From Verrucomicrobiales bacterium (GTDB taxonomy: Bacteria; Verrucomicrobiota; Verrucomicrobiia; Verrucomicrobiales; DEV007): a stretch of 32,838 nt of DNA. The DNA lies in contig JAKSBG010000012.1 in the NCBI GenBank assembly GCA_022361255.1, positions 1-32,838 of the forward strand. Reading direction: 5' to 3'. Under the pieces are notes generated by a model. The model saw nothing but the letters and a program-made list of their open reading frames with translations, was not told the DNA's origin and ran no database searches. This document shows, piece by piece, positions 8,086 to 16,036 of the stretch (positions within the stretch are counted from its first letter, which is position 1; every line of letters begins with the position of its first letter). The position numbers and the translations under genes are program-made.

Positions 8086-9522
8086 TCAGGTAATACGAAA
8101 TCTGCTCGCAAGCGCGGAGTCCGGATTGACCAGGCGTGCGGCGATGGTGAACAACATCGAAACTCCCGCGCCCATCAGTGTTGCAACATACCAGGCGACC
8201 ATGTAATAGGCTGTCACTCCAATTACGGAACCGAGGACGACACCGGCAAGGACCAGTTTTACATTCACCCTGCGCCAGAACAGCCCCGCAATAACCGGCC
8301 ATATGAGGCTTCCGACCAGTGGCCCTGACAAAAACAGAACCTGCACGATCGGCCAGTGGGGAAGAGCCAGCAGCCAGGCCAGAAGCCCCACTGAAATGAT
8401 AACCAGAGATGCCTGACGCCGGAAATTTTTGTCGTTCAGCTTTTTACCGAACACTTTCTCCTGCACATCCCGAATGAGGAGATCAGACGTCGCGGCAAGC
8501 AAGGAATCGATCGAGGACGCCATCGAGCAGAACAGAACAATCAAAATCACGACGCCCGCGACCGAGCCCAGCCCTGCATTCTCCATAATTGCGGCCGCAA
8601 CGGTGGGACCGGTCTGATTCTCATCGGCAATGTTGATGCCGAGAGGTCCTGCCGTAAGAGCAATGCAGCCGGCCGCGATCGGGATCGGGAACCATAGAAA
8701 TCCGGACAAGGCGAAAGCTTTCCGGGCAACGCTTTTCTTCATCGCAAAAGCCCGCGACCACCAGACATTGTTGTGAAACACTTCCCCGAAGCCGAAAAGC
8801 ATATTGTTGAACACGGCAAGCAACGCAGCAGGCATCGCGATGTCCAGTAGGGCCGGCTGATGGACACGGACATGCTCATACACCTCGCTGACACTGACTT
8901 GTTGAAATGCAAGAGATCCGATCAACACAATTCCAACCAGTATGATGATGCTCTGAATGAAATCTGTACCAATCACGGCATAGAGGCCACCGAACAAGGT
9001 GTACAAAACACAAACCAGTAGAATGAGAGACATTCCCTCAAGGTAGGGAATTCCGGCAAGCGCATACAGAAGGTCGCCTCCGGCTATCGCCATACTCACC
9101 AACCAGGAAAGCGAATAGAGCATCGTGATGACAAGAAAGATCCCCCACCCTGCCTGTCCGTATCTCATACGGAAGAAATCACCCGCAGTTACCCCCTCCG
9201 GCATCAGGGTTCGAATCCTCCCCGCGAGAACAGCAAACAGGAGCAGTCCGAAACTGGCAGTCGAATAAGCAACCATCCCCCAAACCCCGAGAGTCAGCGC
9301 AAAAACCGGCGCAAGCATCGTTGTATTCGAGGTTACCCACGTTGCCATCGCCGTCGCCGATCCCAGCGACAGCCCGACGTTTCGTCCCGCGAGCATGAAT
9401 CCTTCGGAGTTTTTTGCCTTTTTCCCCCACAGAACTCCGAGTCCAACCCAGATCACTCCCAGCAAACATACCACGATCCAACCGGTCTCCCGCGACACGG
9501 TTGATGCCGATAGAATACTCAT
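8086..9522 (-). CDS. SSS-family sodium:solute symporter, DUR3-like features
   Basis: This inner-membrane sodium-coupled importer of 478 residues has about 13 hydrophobic segments. The early motif GFMLAGRNVGLSLGSATAMATW is the usual SSS entry region, and SSIDSLLAATSDLLIRDV matches the SSS helix around the sodium-binding serines. The pattern with AGRIRTLMPEGVTAGDFFRMRYG, then VWWSRAFAMKK and LSGFLWFPIP, recalls the urea/ureide DUR3 branch more than proline or pantothenate carriers; this is by eye only. Its ATG overlaps the stop of the upstream FN3-like gene by 4 bases, and a 39-residue membrane protein follows it. With the downstream enzymes, urea, allantoate or another ureide is the likely cargo. 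Confidence 0.88.
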   Translation of the reverse strand: MSILSASTVSRETGWIVVCLLGVIWVGLGVLWGKKAKNSEGFMLAGRNVGLSLGSATAMATWVTSNTTMLAPVFALTLGVWGMVAYSTASFGLLLFAVLAGRIRTLMPEGVTAGDFFRMRYGQAGWGIFLVITMLYSLSWLVSMAIAGGDLLYALAGIPYLEGMSLILLVCVLYTLFGGLYAVIGTDFIQSIIILVGIVLIGSLAFQQVSVSEVYEHVRVHQPALLDIAMPAALLAVFNNMLFGFGEVFHNNVWWSRAFAMKKSVARKAFALSGFLWFPIPIAAGCIALTAGPLGINIADENQTGPTVAAAIMENAGLGSVAGVVILIVLFCSMASSIDSLLAATSDLLIRDVQEKVFGKKLNDKNFRRQASLVIISVGLLAWLLALPHWPIVQVLFLSGPLVGSLIWPVIAGLFWRRVNVKLVLAGVVLGSVIGVTAYYMVAWYVATLMGAGVSMLFTIAARLVNPDSALASRFRIT

Positions 9523-9908
9523 GCTTCGCCCTCCTTTTCAGAGAGGGACAATGCCCCCCTCACAATTGTTCCTATCGTCGCAATTACAACGATTCCCCCC
9601 AAAATCAGTAAGCTGTAGAGTTGACGCGGGGATACAAATTTCACCTCAATTGGAACGGGTTCCGACCACGCTCCCGCTTTCGACTCGCGAATGCGAAAGG
9701 AATAGCGCCCCTCTCTCAGGCCCGTGACGACAGTAGCGGCGTCTTTTCCGGAATACAGGATCTTACTGCCGTTCGTTCCCGACCTGACCTGCTCAACCTC
9801 AACACCTTCGCCCGCTACGGCGTCCCATTGCAGCGTAACCACCCCGTTGTCGGAAACGGTGTTCTCCAAAGCATCCCGGTTGCTGAAATCGATCCCAAAA
9901 CTCCCCAC
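9519..9908 (-). CDS. FN3-like periplasmic domain with C-terminal membrane anchor (start uncertain)
   Basis: This is a small protein with one fibronectin-III-like domain (GVVTLQWDAVAGEGVEVEQV to GRYSFRIRESKAGAWSEPVPIEV) and one C-terminal membrane helix (LYSLLILGGIVVIATIGTIV). The first standard start in frame is GTG at 9908, giving 129 residues and no signal peptide. However, the 21 codons upstream, back to about 9971, encode a good signal peptide (basic RLSKSHQ, then SILAVAVFFCGVPVG) with no ATG, GTG or TTG before the stop at 9993-9995. The real start may be an unusual codon such as ATC at 9969-9971, or there is a base error. Its stop overlaps the symporter start, suggesting a partner that displays a binding domain outside. 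Confidence 0.65.
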   Translation of the reverse strand: MGSFGIDFSNRDALENTVSDNGVVTLQWDAVAGEGVEVEQVRSGTNGSKILYSGKDAATVVTGLREGRYSFRIRESKAGAWSEPVPIEVKFVSPRQLYSLLILGGIVVIATIGTIVRGALSLSEKEGEA

Positions 9909-10099
9909 TGGTACCCCGCAAAAGAAAACCGCGACAGCAAGGATAGATTGATGACTCTTTGATAAACGGATCGGCCCCGGGTCGTTCCTGGTTCACATTT
10001 TGGTGACAACGACAGCCAAACACATCGTCAATCTCTCGCAAGTGATACTTGGAAAAAATCCCGAAACAGCTCCTCAGAGAAGATACGGAACCGCCTTTC

Positions 10100-10125
10100 C
10101 CCGACACAGATTCTGCCATGTCGGG
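10100..10125. promoter_or_regulatory. Perfect 7-bp inverted repeat in divergent intergenic region
   Basis: CCCGACA at 10100-10106 is mirrored by TGTCGGG at 10119-10125 around a 12-base centre that itself contains CAG/CTG. It lies between the minus-strand ureide run and the plus-strand DUF1080 gene, so it may be an operator or a hairpin in the DUF1080 leader. No firm promoter was recognised beside it. Confidence 0.35.
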
Positions 10126-10170
10126 CAAATACAAACCGCCTTTCATTTCGTTTACTATGAGAGAAACCCT

Positions 10171-13100
10171 ATGAAATCCCTGCTTACCTTTGCTTTGCTC
10201 GCAACGCTTTCTTTCGCATCTGCGAAAGAGGGCTACCGCTCCCTCTTTAATGGAAAAGACCTTTCCGGATGGGACGGAAACCCCGAACTCTGGTCTGTTG
10301 AAGACGGAGAAATCGTTGGAAAAACGAACGGTCCCGATCACCTCGAATACAATCAGTTCCTGATTTGGCGCGACGGAACTCTGAAAAATTTCGAGCTGAA
10401 GGTGAAACTGAAAATCACCGGTCAGAACAACTCCGGGATTCAATACCGCTCCAAAGAAATGCCGGAAGTCGGGAAGTGGGTTGTGGGAGGATACCAGTGC
10501 GACGCGCACTCAAACCCTCCCTACAATGCAATGATTTATCACGAGCGTGGACGCGGCATCGTCGTTCAGAACGGCCAGAGTGTAGTGATGGACCCCGATG
10601 CCCGTAAATGGCTCGTCGCCGAACGCGATCCGGTCGCTGTTGACGTTTCGCAGTGGCATGAATACACGATCATTGCCAAAGGGAATCACATCAACCACAA
10701 GCTCGACGACAAGCTCACGATCGAGTTGCACGACTACGATGAAGCCGGCCGCTCACTCGAGGGGCTCCTCGCTTTTCAGGTTCACCGCGGACCTGCCATG
10801 GAGGTCAGAATCAAAGACGTGCGCTTGAAAGAACTCCCCGACGGCGGAGTAACTCCCTTCTCCAAAGCAGACCTCCCCAGCGATGCCCAGGAAATCATCA
10901 AGCCAAAACCGGGAGGCAAGGGCAAAGGAAAAGCCAAAGCGGCTATGAAAGGAAAAGCAGCCCCCAAGGGGAAGGCGAAAGCAAAAGCCCGTCCGAAACG
11001 CCCACAGGAAGTCGGGCCCGCCATCGGACAAAACAAAGCGACTCCGGTAGACCGCATCAAAGCCCTGGACGGATTTGACGTCGAGCTTCTCTATTCCGTT
11101 CCCGGTGGTGAGCAGGGTTCATGGGTTGCCCTGGCCCCGGACGACAAAGGCAACATCTATGCCAGCGATCAGTATGGCGACCTCTACCGCTTCCCGGTTC
11201 CCGCACCCGGCCAACCGCTTCAGCAGAAAGACGTGGTCAAAGTGCCGGTCAACATTCGAGCTATCAACGGAATGATCTTCGCCGACGGCTACCTCTATGC
11301 CGGGGTGAATGACTACGAGCGCAAAACGACGAGCGGGTTTTATCGCATAGCCGATTCGGACAACGATGGCGAGCTCGATAAAGTGGAATTGCTCCGCGCT
11401 TTCGATTCCAAAAGCGATCACGGTGTCCACGCTGTCGTTCCGACCCCGGACGGAAAGCACTTTTATCTCATCACCGGAAACAATGCGATCATCGACAAAG
11501 GCCCTTACGACGGCACCTCCGACTCCTCTCCTGTCGCGAAAATCTGGGGCGACGACCACCTTCTCCCCCGCATGCCGGACGGTCGCGGACACAACCGCCA
11601 CGTCCTCGCCCCCGGCGGAATTGTTTACCGCATTTCGAGGGACGGCAAAGACTTTGAAATATTCGCCTCCGGATTCCGGAATATTTACGGCGGATCGCTC
11701 AACAAGGACGGCGAACTTTTCACCTACGACGCCGACATGGAGTACGACTTCAATACTCCCTGGTATCGCCCGACCCGGGTCAATCACGTCGTCAGTGGCG
11801 GCGAATACGGATGGAGAAACGGAGCCGGAAAATACCCTGAGTTTTATCCTGACAATCTCCCGTCGAACCTGAACATCGGCCCCGGATCCCCTACCGGGAC
11901 ACGCTTTGGATACGGAGCAAAGTTCCCCGCAAAATATCAGAATGCGTTCTACGTGCTCGACTGGAGCTGGGGGAAAATCTACGCCGTTCATCTGGAGGAG
12001 GACGGTGCGTCCTACAAAGGGACAAAAGAGGAATTCATCACCGGTGCCCCCCTGCCCGTGACCGACGCGATCATCCACCCCGGGGACGGCGCCATGTATT
12101 TCGCGATTGGCGGACGCCGCGTTCAATCCGGTCTCTACCGTGTGACCTACAGCGGAGACAAGTCCACCGAAGCGGTCGATTTGACTGTGACGGAGACACC
12201 TTCCCGCAAACTCCGCCACGAGCTGGAAGCCTTTCACGGGAAAGAGGACGCCGCCGCAGTCGGGACGGCTTGGCCCCATCTCGACAGCAAAGACCGCTGG
12301 ATCGCCTGGGCTGCCCGCGTCGTGCTCGAACATCAACCGGCCGATTCCTGGGCAGAGAAAGCCCTCACCGAAGAAAGCGCGGGTACGCGTCTTCCCGCCC
12401 TTCTAGCCCTGGCACGGCTCACCGGTGTTGCCCCGAGTCAGCGCCCGGAAAGCGGGCACACCGTCGACACCGCGATGCGTGACAAAATTCTCGCTTCACT
12501 TCTCGAACTCGACTTCGCCGGGTTAAGCAAATGGGAAAAGCTCACTCACCTGCGAACACTCCAAGTCACTCTGAACCGGTTCGGAGATCCTGACAAAGCC
12601 ACGATCGATAAAATCATTGCGCAGATCGACCCTTCCTACCCTGCCGGCGGGTTCGAGCTCAACTGGATGCTTACGGAAACGCTCGCCCATCTTCAGGCTC
12701 CCAACACAGCCAAAAAAGCGATGGCGCTGATAGCAAAGGCGGAGAGCCAGGAACCACAGATGGAATTCGCCCGCAGCATTCGCCACCTCAAGACCGGATG
12801 GACTCCTGAACTTCGCGAGCAGCAACTCAACTGGTTTCTCAAAGCGGCCAATTACCGCGGTGGAGCCAGCTTCACCAAATTCATTGAATTCATCAAGAAC
12901 GACAGCCTCGCCACCTTCACCGACGCCGAAAAGGAAACCCACGCCGCACTCATTGCGAAGAAGCCCGAGGTGAAATCCGCAATTGAAAACGTGGGAGCCA
13001 TCTTTGCCGGTCGAACCCCCAAGATGTGGACGCTCGACGAGCTCAGCAAAGCTGCTGAGACCGGAATGACGGGCCGCGATTTCGAAAACGGTCGCAAGAT

Positions 13101-13518
13101 GTTTTCCGCTGCCGCCTGCTACGCCTGTCACCGTTTCGGCAACGCCGGTGGGATGACCGGTCCCGACCTTACGGGAGCGGGAGGACGCTACAGTCCGCAT
13201 GACCTGCTGGACCAGATCATCAATCCAAGCAAGGAGATCAACGAACAGTTCGCCCCCATCGTGGTGACGAAAAACGACGGAAGCACTGTTTCCGGAGTGG
13301 TCGTGAACCTCAGCGGCGACAATGTCACCATCAACACCGACCTCACCGATCCGAATCAGCGCGAGAACATCGACCGCAAAACCGTCGAGAGCATCGAAGT
13401 TTCAAAAGTCTCCCCGATGCCGCCGATGCTTCTCAACATGCTCACAAAAGAGGAAGTCCTTGATCTGCTCGCCTACACGCTCAGCGGTGGAGACGCAGAC
13501 AATTCAATGTTCAAATGA
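10171..13518 (+). CDS. Secreted DUF1080 / beta-propeller / cytochrome-c heme-binding fusion protein
   Basis: This is an exported multidomain protein of 1115 residues. A signal peptide (MKSLLTFALLATLSFASA) precedes a DUF1080 concanavalin-like domain at about 22-230, the family now linked to 3-keto-disaccharide hydrolysis. A lysine/alanine/glycine-rich linker spans about 243-279. A PVC-type beta-propeller follows (HLLPRMPDGRGHNRH; FASGFRNIYG), then a helical HEAT-like region, and finally a cytochrome c module with CYACH (Cys983) and the Planctomycete/Verrucomicrobia heme-domain ending GPDLTGAGGRYSPHDLLDQI. The frame is open back to 10000, but the ATG at 10171 is chosen because it starts the signal peptide. 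It probably acts in periplasmic carbohydrate oxidation or cleavage with electron transfer. It is monocistronic. Confidence 0.92.
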   Translation: MKSLLTFALLATLSFASAKEGYRSLFNGKDLSGWDGNPELWSVEDGEIVGKTNGPDHLEYNQFLIWRDGTLKNFELKVKLKITGQNNSGIQYRSKEMPEVGKWVVGGYQCDAHSNPPYNAMIYHERGRGIVVQNGQSVVMDPDARKWLVAERDPVAVDVSQWHEYTIIAKGNHINHKLDDKLTIELHDYDEAGRSLEGLLAFQVHRGPAMEVRIKDVRLKELPDGGVTPFSKADLPSDAQEIIKPKPGGKGKGKAKAAMKGKAAPKGKAKAKARPKRPQEVGPAIGQNKATPVDRIKALDGFDVELLYSVPGGEQGSWVALAPDDKGNIYASDQYGDLYRFPVPAPGQPLQQKDVVKVPVNIRAINGMIFADGYLYAGVNDYERKTTSGFYRIADSDNDGELDKVELLRAFDSKSDHGVHAVVPTPDGKHFYLITGNNAIIDKGPYDGTSDSSPVAKIWGDDHLLPRMPDGRGHNRHVLAPGGIVYRISRDGKDFEIFASGFRNIYGGSLNKDGELFTYDADMEYDFNTPWYRPTRVNHVVSGGEYGWRNGAGKYPEFYPDNLPSNLNIGPGSPTGTRFGYGAKFPAKYQNAFYVLDWSWGKIYAVHLEEDGASYKGTKEEFITGAPLPVTDAIIHPGDGAMYFAIGGRRVQSGLYRVTYSGDKSTEAVDLTVTETPSRKLRHELEAFHGKEDAAAVGTAWPHLDSKDRWIAWAARVVLEHQPADSWAEKALTEESAGTRLPALLALARLTGVAPSQRPESGHTVDTAMRDKILASLLELDFAGLSKWEKLTHLRTLQVTLNRFGDPDKATIDKIIAQIDPSYPAGGFELNWMLTETLAHLQAPNTAKKAMALIAKAESQEPQMEFARSIRHLKTGWTPELREQQLNWFLKAANYRGGASFTKFIEFIKNDSLATFTDAEKETHAALIAKKPEVKSAIENVGAIFAGRTPKMWTLDELSKAAETGMTGRDFENGRKMFSAAACYACHRFGNAGGMTGPDLTGAGGRYSPHDLLDQIINPSKEINEQFAPIVVTKNDGSTVSGVVVNLSGDNVTINTDLTDPNQRENIDRKTVESIEVSKVSPMPPMLLNMLTKEEVLDLLAYTLSGGDADNSMFK

Positions 13519-13538
13519 CAGCAGGCGAACTTGTGGAA

Positions 13539-13568
13539 AAGCGGGTCGGCGGAAAAACCGGCCCGTTT
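13539..13568 (+). terminator. Rho-independent-type terminator after the DUF1080 fusion gene
   Basis: An 11-bp stem pairs 13539-13549 (AAGCGGGTCGG) with 13558-13568 (CCGGCCCGTTT), including two G-T wobbles, over an 8-base A-rich loop. It begins 20 bases after the stop codon. The T tract is short (TTT, then C), so termination may be partial. Confidence 0.6.
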
Positions 13569-13639
13569 CAATCTGCTCCCGTGACCTCCAAAAATCTCTG
13601 CTCCGATCGGTACGGGTCAAATCCAAGGGAGGCATTCAA

Positions 13640-13670
13640 AACAGGGTTGGATCAACGATCTCACCCTGTT
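13640..13670. repeat. AACAGGGT/ACCCTGTT inverted repeat (copy 1)
   Basis: AACAGGGT at 13640-13647 is the perfect inverse of ACCCTGTT at 13663-13670 around a 15-base loop. It sits between the convergent DUF1080 fusion and 3D-lipoprotein genes. The same eight bases, with matching TTGAGCC flank, recur after hpf near 23550-23605, suggesting a small dispersed intergenic repeat family. Confidence 0.5.
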
Positions 13671-13711
13671 GAGCCGTCGAGCAGAGAGGGTTGACTGAGC
13701 TTCCCAAACAC

Positions 13712-14146
13712 CTACCTCACCACCTCAACCGTCAACGTTTTCCGCCCCCATTCGAGGGCTTGCTGGTGAGTGCGGAAGAACAGGTCAATTTTTCCTCCTT
13801 TGATCGCTCCGCCCCGATCTTCGACAACACCCCAGCCATAACCGGGGATTTTCATTTTTGTCCCGAAGGGAAAAACATTCGTATCGGCAGCAATGGTACG
13901 CCCCGGCTTGGCCTTTGTCCCTGATGCGGTCTCACCGATTTTCTTTTTCTGTCCCTTTTGCGGCCCGTAGGCATAGACGGGTTGCATGAGGAGATTGCGC
14001 TTCCATCCACAACACTTCTGGCACTTGCAATACCCCGTTGTCTCCAGGGTAATGAATTCACTTTTCGAAAAAGGCTTCCGGGTCGCGCATCCGTATAAGG
14101 ACAGCGCGACGAAAGCGAGACCAATCACACTCACTACAATTCGCAT
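13712..14146 (-). CDS. 3D-domain lipoprotein (putative peptidoglycan-acting)
   Basis: This 144-residue lipoprotein has a signal sequence ending in lipobox LYGC (Cys20). A cysteine cluster CKCQKCCGW at 40-47 is followed by the 3D domain, a double-psi barrel named for three aspartates: Asp88 in TIAADTN, Asp110 in GVVEDRGG and Asp121 in GKIDLFF. The same fold occurs in MltA and in the stationary-phase muralytic YuiC, which suggests glycan cleavage or binding. The C-terminal HQQALEWGRKTLTVEVV closes the domain. It is transcribed toward the DUF1080 fusion gene, and the ClpX-like gene ends upstream of it on the same strand about 70 bases away. Catalytic activity is not proven for this cysteine-rich subgroup. 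Confidence 0.85.
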   Translation of the reverse strand: MRIVVSVIGLAFVALSLYGCATRKPFSKSEFITLETTGYCKCQKCCGWKRNLLMQPVYAYGPQKGQKKKIGETASGTKAKPGRTIAADTNVFPFGTKMKIPGYGWGVVEDRGGAIKGGKIDLFFRTHQQALEWGRKTLTVEVVR

Positions 14147-14214
14147 GTAGTAAGGTAGTTGGAAAAATCAGGGGTGCCAAATTGTTTCGGGAACCGGGGA
14201 GCGGTGCCTTCCCT

Positions 14215-15888
14215 TTACGACTCCAGCTCGAAGTCGGTATTCTCCGGCTTACTGCTGTCTTCAGGTCCCTCGCTGTCCTCCCCTTCCGTCCGGTAACTCG
14301 CAACAACGAGGCCGCTCAAATATTTGTCCGGCTCCGAAAGCGCCTCTGCCGGAACGGCGAAAGTATCCCGCCCCGTGTTTCGCTGAATCAGCTTGAGACC
14401 GAACTGGTAGTCGTGGAATAAATCCTCACAAAGCCGCAAAACGCTCTGACCTCTCTCGTCGGCCATCTCACCGAGTTTGACGACCGCATCATTTTCAAAG
14501 GTCAGCCTGACGCTGTGTTCCTGTTCAAACTTCCGCCGGAAAGCAGCCACTTCCCCGAGAACGCGCGAATCGCCCACAGGGCCGGCTTTCTCAAGAATCG
14601 CAGCGAGAGTTTCGTCAGGGTTTTCCACCAGCTCGCCACTGATATCCAGCTCGGCAAGCGTGGTGCCGGGAAGTTCAAATTTAAAATTCCGGAGCAGCCG
14701 CTCGCACACGGTCATGAGTCCACGTGCACCTGTTTTTTCCTTCTCCGCCTCTTCGGCGATCCGTTGCAGTGCTTCGTCCTGAAATTCAGCACGGATCCCG
14801 TAGGCGGAAAACTCCCGCTCATATTGGCGGATCAGGCTGCCCTCGGAGTGCTTCATGATATCAAAGAGATCTTTCGCCTCGAGATGATCACAAACAACGC
14901 GGACGGGAAGACGACCGATAAATTCTGCCTCGAACCCGAAGTCGATAAAGTCCTGCGTCGTAACCAATTCGCCAAGTGCGGTTTCATTTTCCGCAATAGT
15001 CTGGTCAGCTCCAAAACCGATAGCCCCCTGGCGGATCCGCTTCTCGACAATCTTCTCGAGTCCCGAGAAAGCACCGCTGACAATAAAAAGAATGTGCCGC
15101 GTGTTGATCGTATCTCGAGTGGGACCTCCGCCCTTACTCATTTCAAACATCGCCTGCATCTGCGACTGAATATCCTGTGGATTGCGGACGGCCACTTCGG
15201 TGTCCTCCATCAGTTTGAGAAGAGTGGTCTGCACGCCGCGCCCACTGACATCACGTCCCCCGATGTTGGAAGCGGTCGCGATCTTGTCGATTTCATCGAT
15301 GTAGACAATCCCGTATTCTGCCAACTCCACATCGCCGTCGGCTTTGCGAACCAGTTCCCTGACAAGGTCATCAACGTCGGCACCCACATATCCGGTTTCG
15401 GAAAACTTGGTCGCATCCGCTTTCACAAAGGGCACACCGATCAGCTCTGCGATGTGTTTTACCAGATAGGTTTTCCCAACCCCGGTCGGACCGACCACGA
15501 TCACATTCTGCTTGGCATACTCAAGATCGTTGTCCCCCGAAGGATTTTCCTCATGGAGACGGTGCTGGTGTTTTACGTGATTGTAGTGGTCGCAAACAGC
15601 AATCGAGAGCGCCTTTTTCGCTTCATCCTGACGGATCACATACCGGTCGAGGTGCTCTTTGATTTGTCGCGGTATCAAATCGAACTCGAGAACATCTCCC
15701 ACCGGGTCCCGCAGGTCATGATCTTCGCCGCCGGTTTCTTCATCCATTGTGGCGAAGGGGTTCATCCCCTCCGTAACGGTCGAAAAGGATACCTGATCCC
15801 CGAAATTCGATTTCAGAAAATCGGAAAGCTTCCGTGTGATTTCCTGCGGATCAGGGAGGTTTGGCGGGTCGTCGTCTTTGTCTGACAT
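14215..15888 (-). CDS. ClpX-like AAA+ unfoldase without zinc domain, with duplicated small domain
   Basis: This ATP-dependent unfoldase-like protein has 557 residues. ClpX hallmarks are Walker A GPTGVGKT (133-140), pore loop GYVG (166-169), Walker B IVYIDEIDK (194-202), the IGF loop for ClpP docking (290-292), arginine finger EFIGRLP (322-328) and sensor-2 TGARGL (386-391). The zinc-binding adaptor domain of ClpX is replaced by an acidic region of about 65 residues, and the RKH loop is absent. After the normal small domain (about 352-406), a second diverged copy appears at 450-500 (FEQEHSVRLTFENDAVVKLG matching YEREF, then AEFQDEALQRIA), then an acidic tail. It could be a second Clp unfoldase with its own substrates. 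Standard clpX is expected elsewhere in the genome. Confidence 0.9.
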   Translation of the reverse strand: MSDKDDDPPNLPDPQEITRKLSDFLKSNFGDQVSFSTVTEGMNPFATMDEETGGEDHDLRDPVGDVLEFDLIPRQIKEHLDRYVIRQDEAKKALSIAVCDHYNHVKHQHRLHEENPSGDNDLEYAKQNVIVVGPTGVGKTYLVKHIAELIGVPFVKADATKFSETGYVGADVDDLVRELVRKADGDVELAEYGIVYIDEIDKIATASNIGGRDVSGRGVQTTLLKLMEDTEVAVRNPQDIQSQMQAMFEMSKGGGPTRDTINTRHILFIVSGAFSGLEKIVEKRIRQGAIGFGADQTIAENETALGELVTTQDFIDFGFEAEFIGRLPVRVVCDHLEAKDLFDIMKHSEGSLIRQYEREFSAYGIRAEFQDEALQRIAEEAEKEKTGARGLMTVCERLLRNFKFELPGTTLAELDISGELVENPDETLAAILEKAGPVGDSRVLGEVAAFRRKFEQEHSVRLTFENDAVVKLGEMADERGQSVLRLCEDLFHDYQFGLKLIQRNTGRDTFAVPAEALSEPDKYLSGLVVASYRTEGEDSEGPEDSSKPENTDFELES

Positions 15889-16016
15889 AGGAAGGCAATG
15901 TTGTTTTCGCCGGAAATGTGATCCGGCCTCATAGAATTAATACGAATGAAAACGGGAGTTCCGACTACAAGTTCACCCCGGTTTTGTAGCGCGACAAGGG
16001 GCGATCTCAAATCTGA

Positions 16017-16031
16017 CGCCCGGGCCGGGCG
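16017..16031 (-). terminator. Possible GC hairpin downstream of the kinase gene
   Basis: CGCCC at 16017-16021 pairs with GGGCG at 16027-16031 over a 5-base loop, five bases past the kinase stop. No T tract follows on the minus strand, so it is only a weak terminator candidate. Confidence 0.25.
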
Positions 16032-16036
16032 AAAAC

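Noticed and set aside
10153-10158. TACTAT as a -10 box for the DUF1080 gene
   Set aside because: No acceptable -35 at the right distance, and it lies only 12 bases before the start codon.
9799-10509. 236-codon minus frame across the divergent intergenic region
   Set aside because: It overlaps the DUF1080 signal peptide and domain as well as the FN3-like gene in another frame, and has no domain; the space is better explained as control region.
10897-11010. Lysine-rich stretch as a separate histone-like gene
   Set aside because: It is continuous in frame between two domains of a secreted protein, with no stop or own start signal.
11119-12336. 405-codon open frame on minus inside the DUF1080 fusion gene
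   Set aside because: It is antisense to a region with clear propeller motifs; the product shows low-complexity Val/Gly composition and no family features.
14515-15885. 456-codon open frame on plus, opposite the ClpX-like gene
   Set aside because: It is a mirror of a well-conserved AAA+ gene; its translation has no recognisable domain and comes from codon bias on the other strand.
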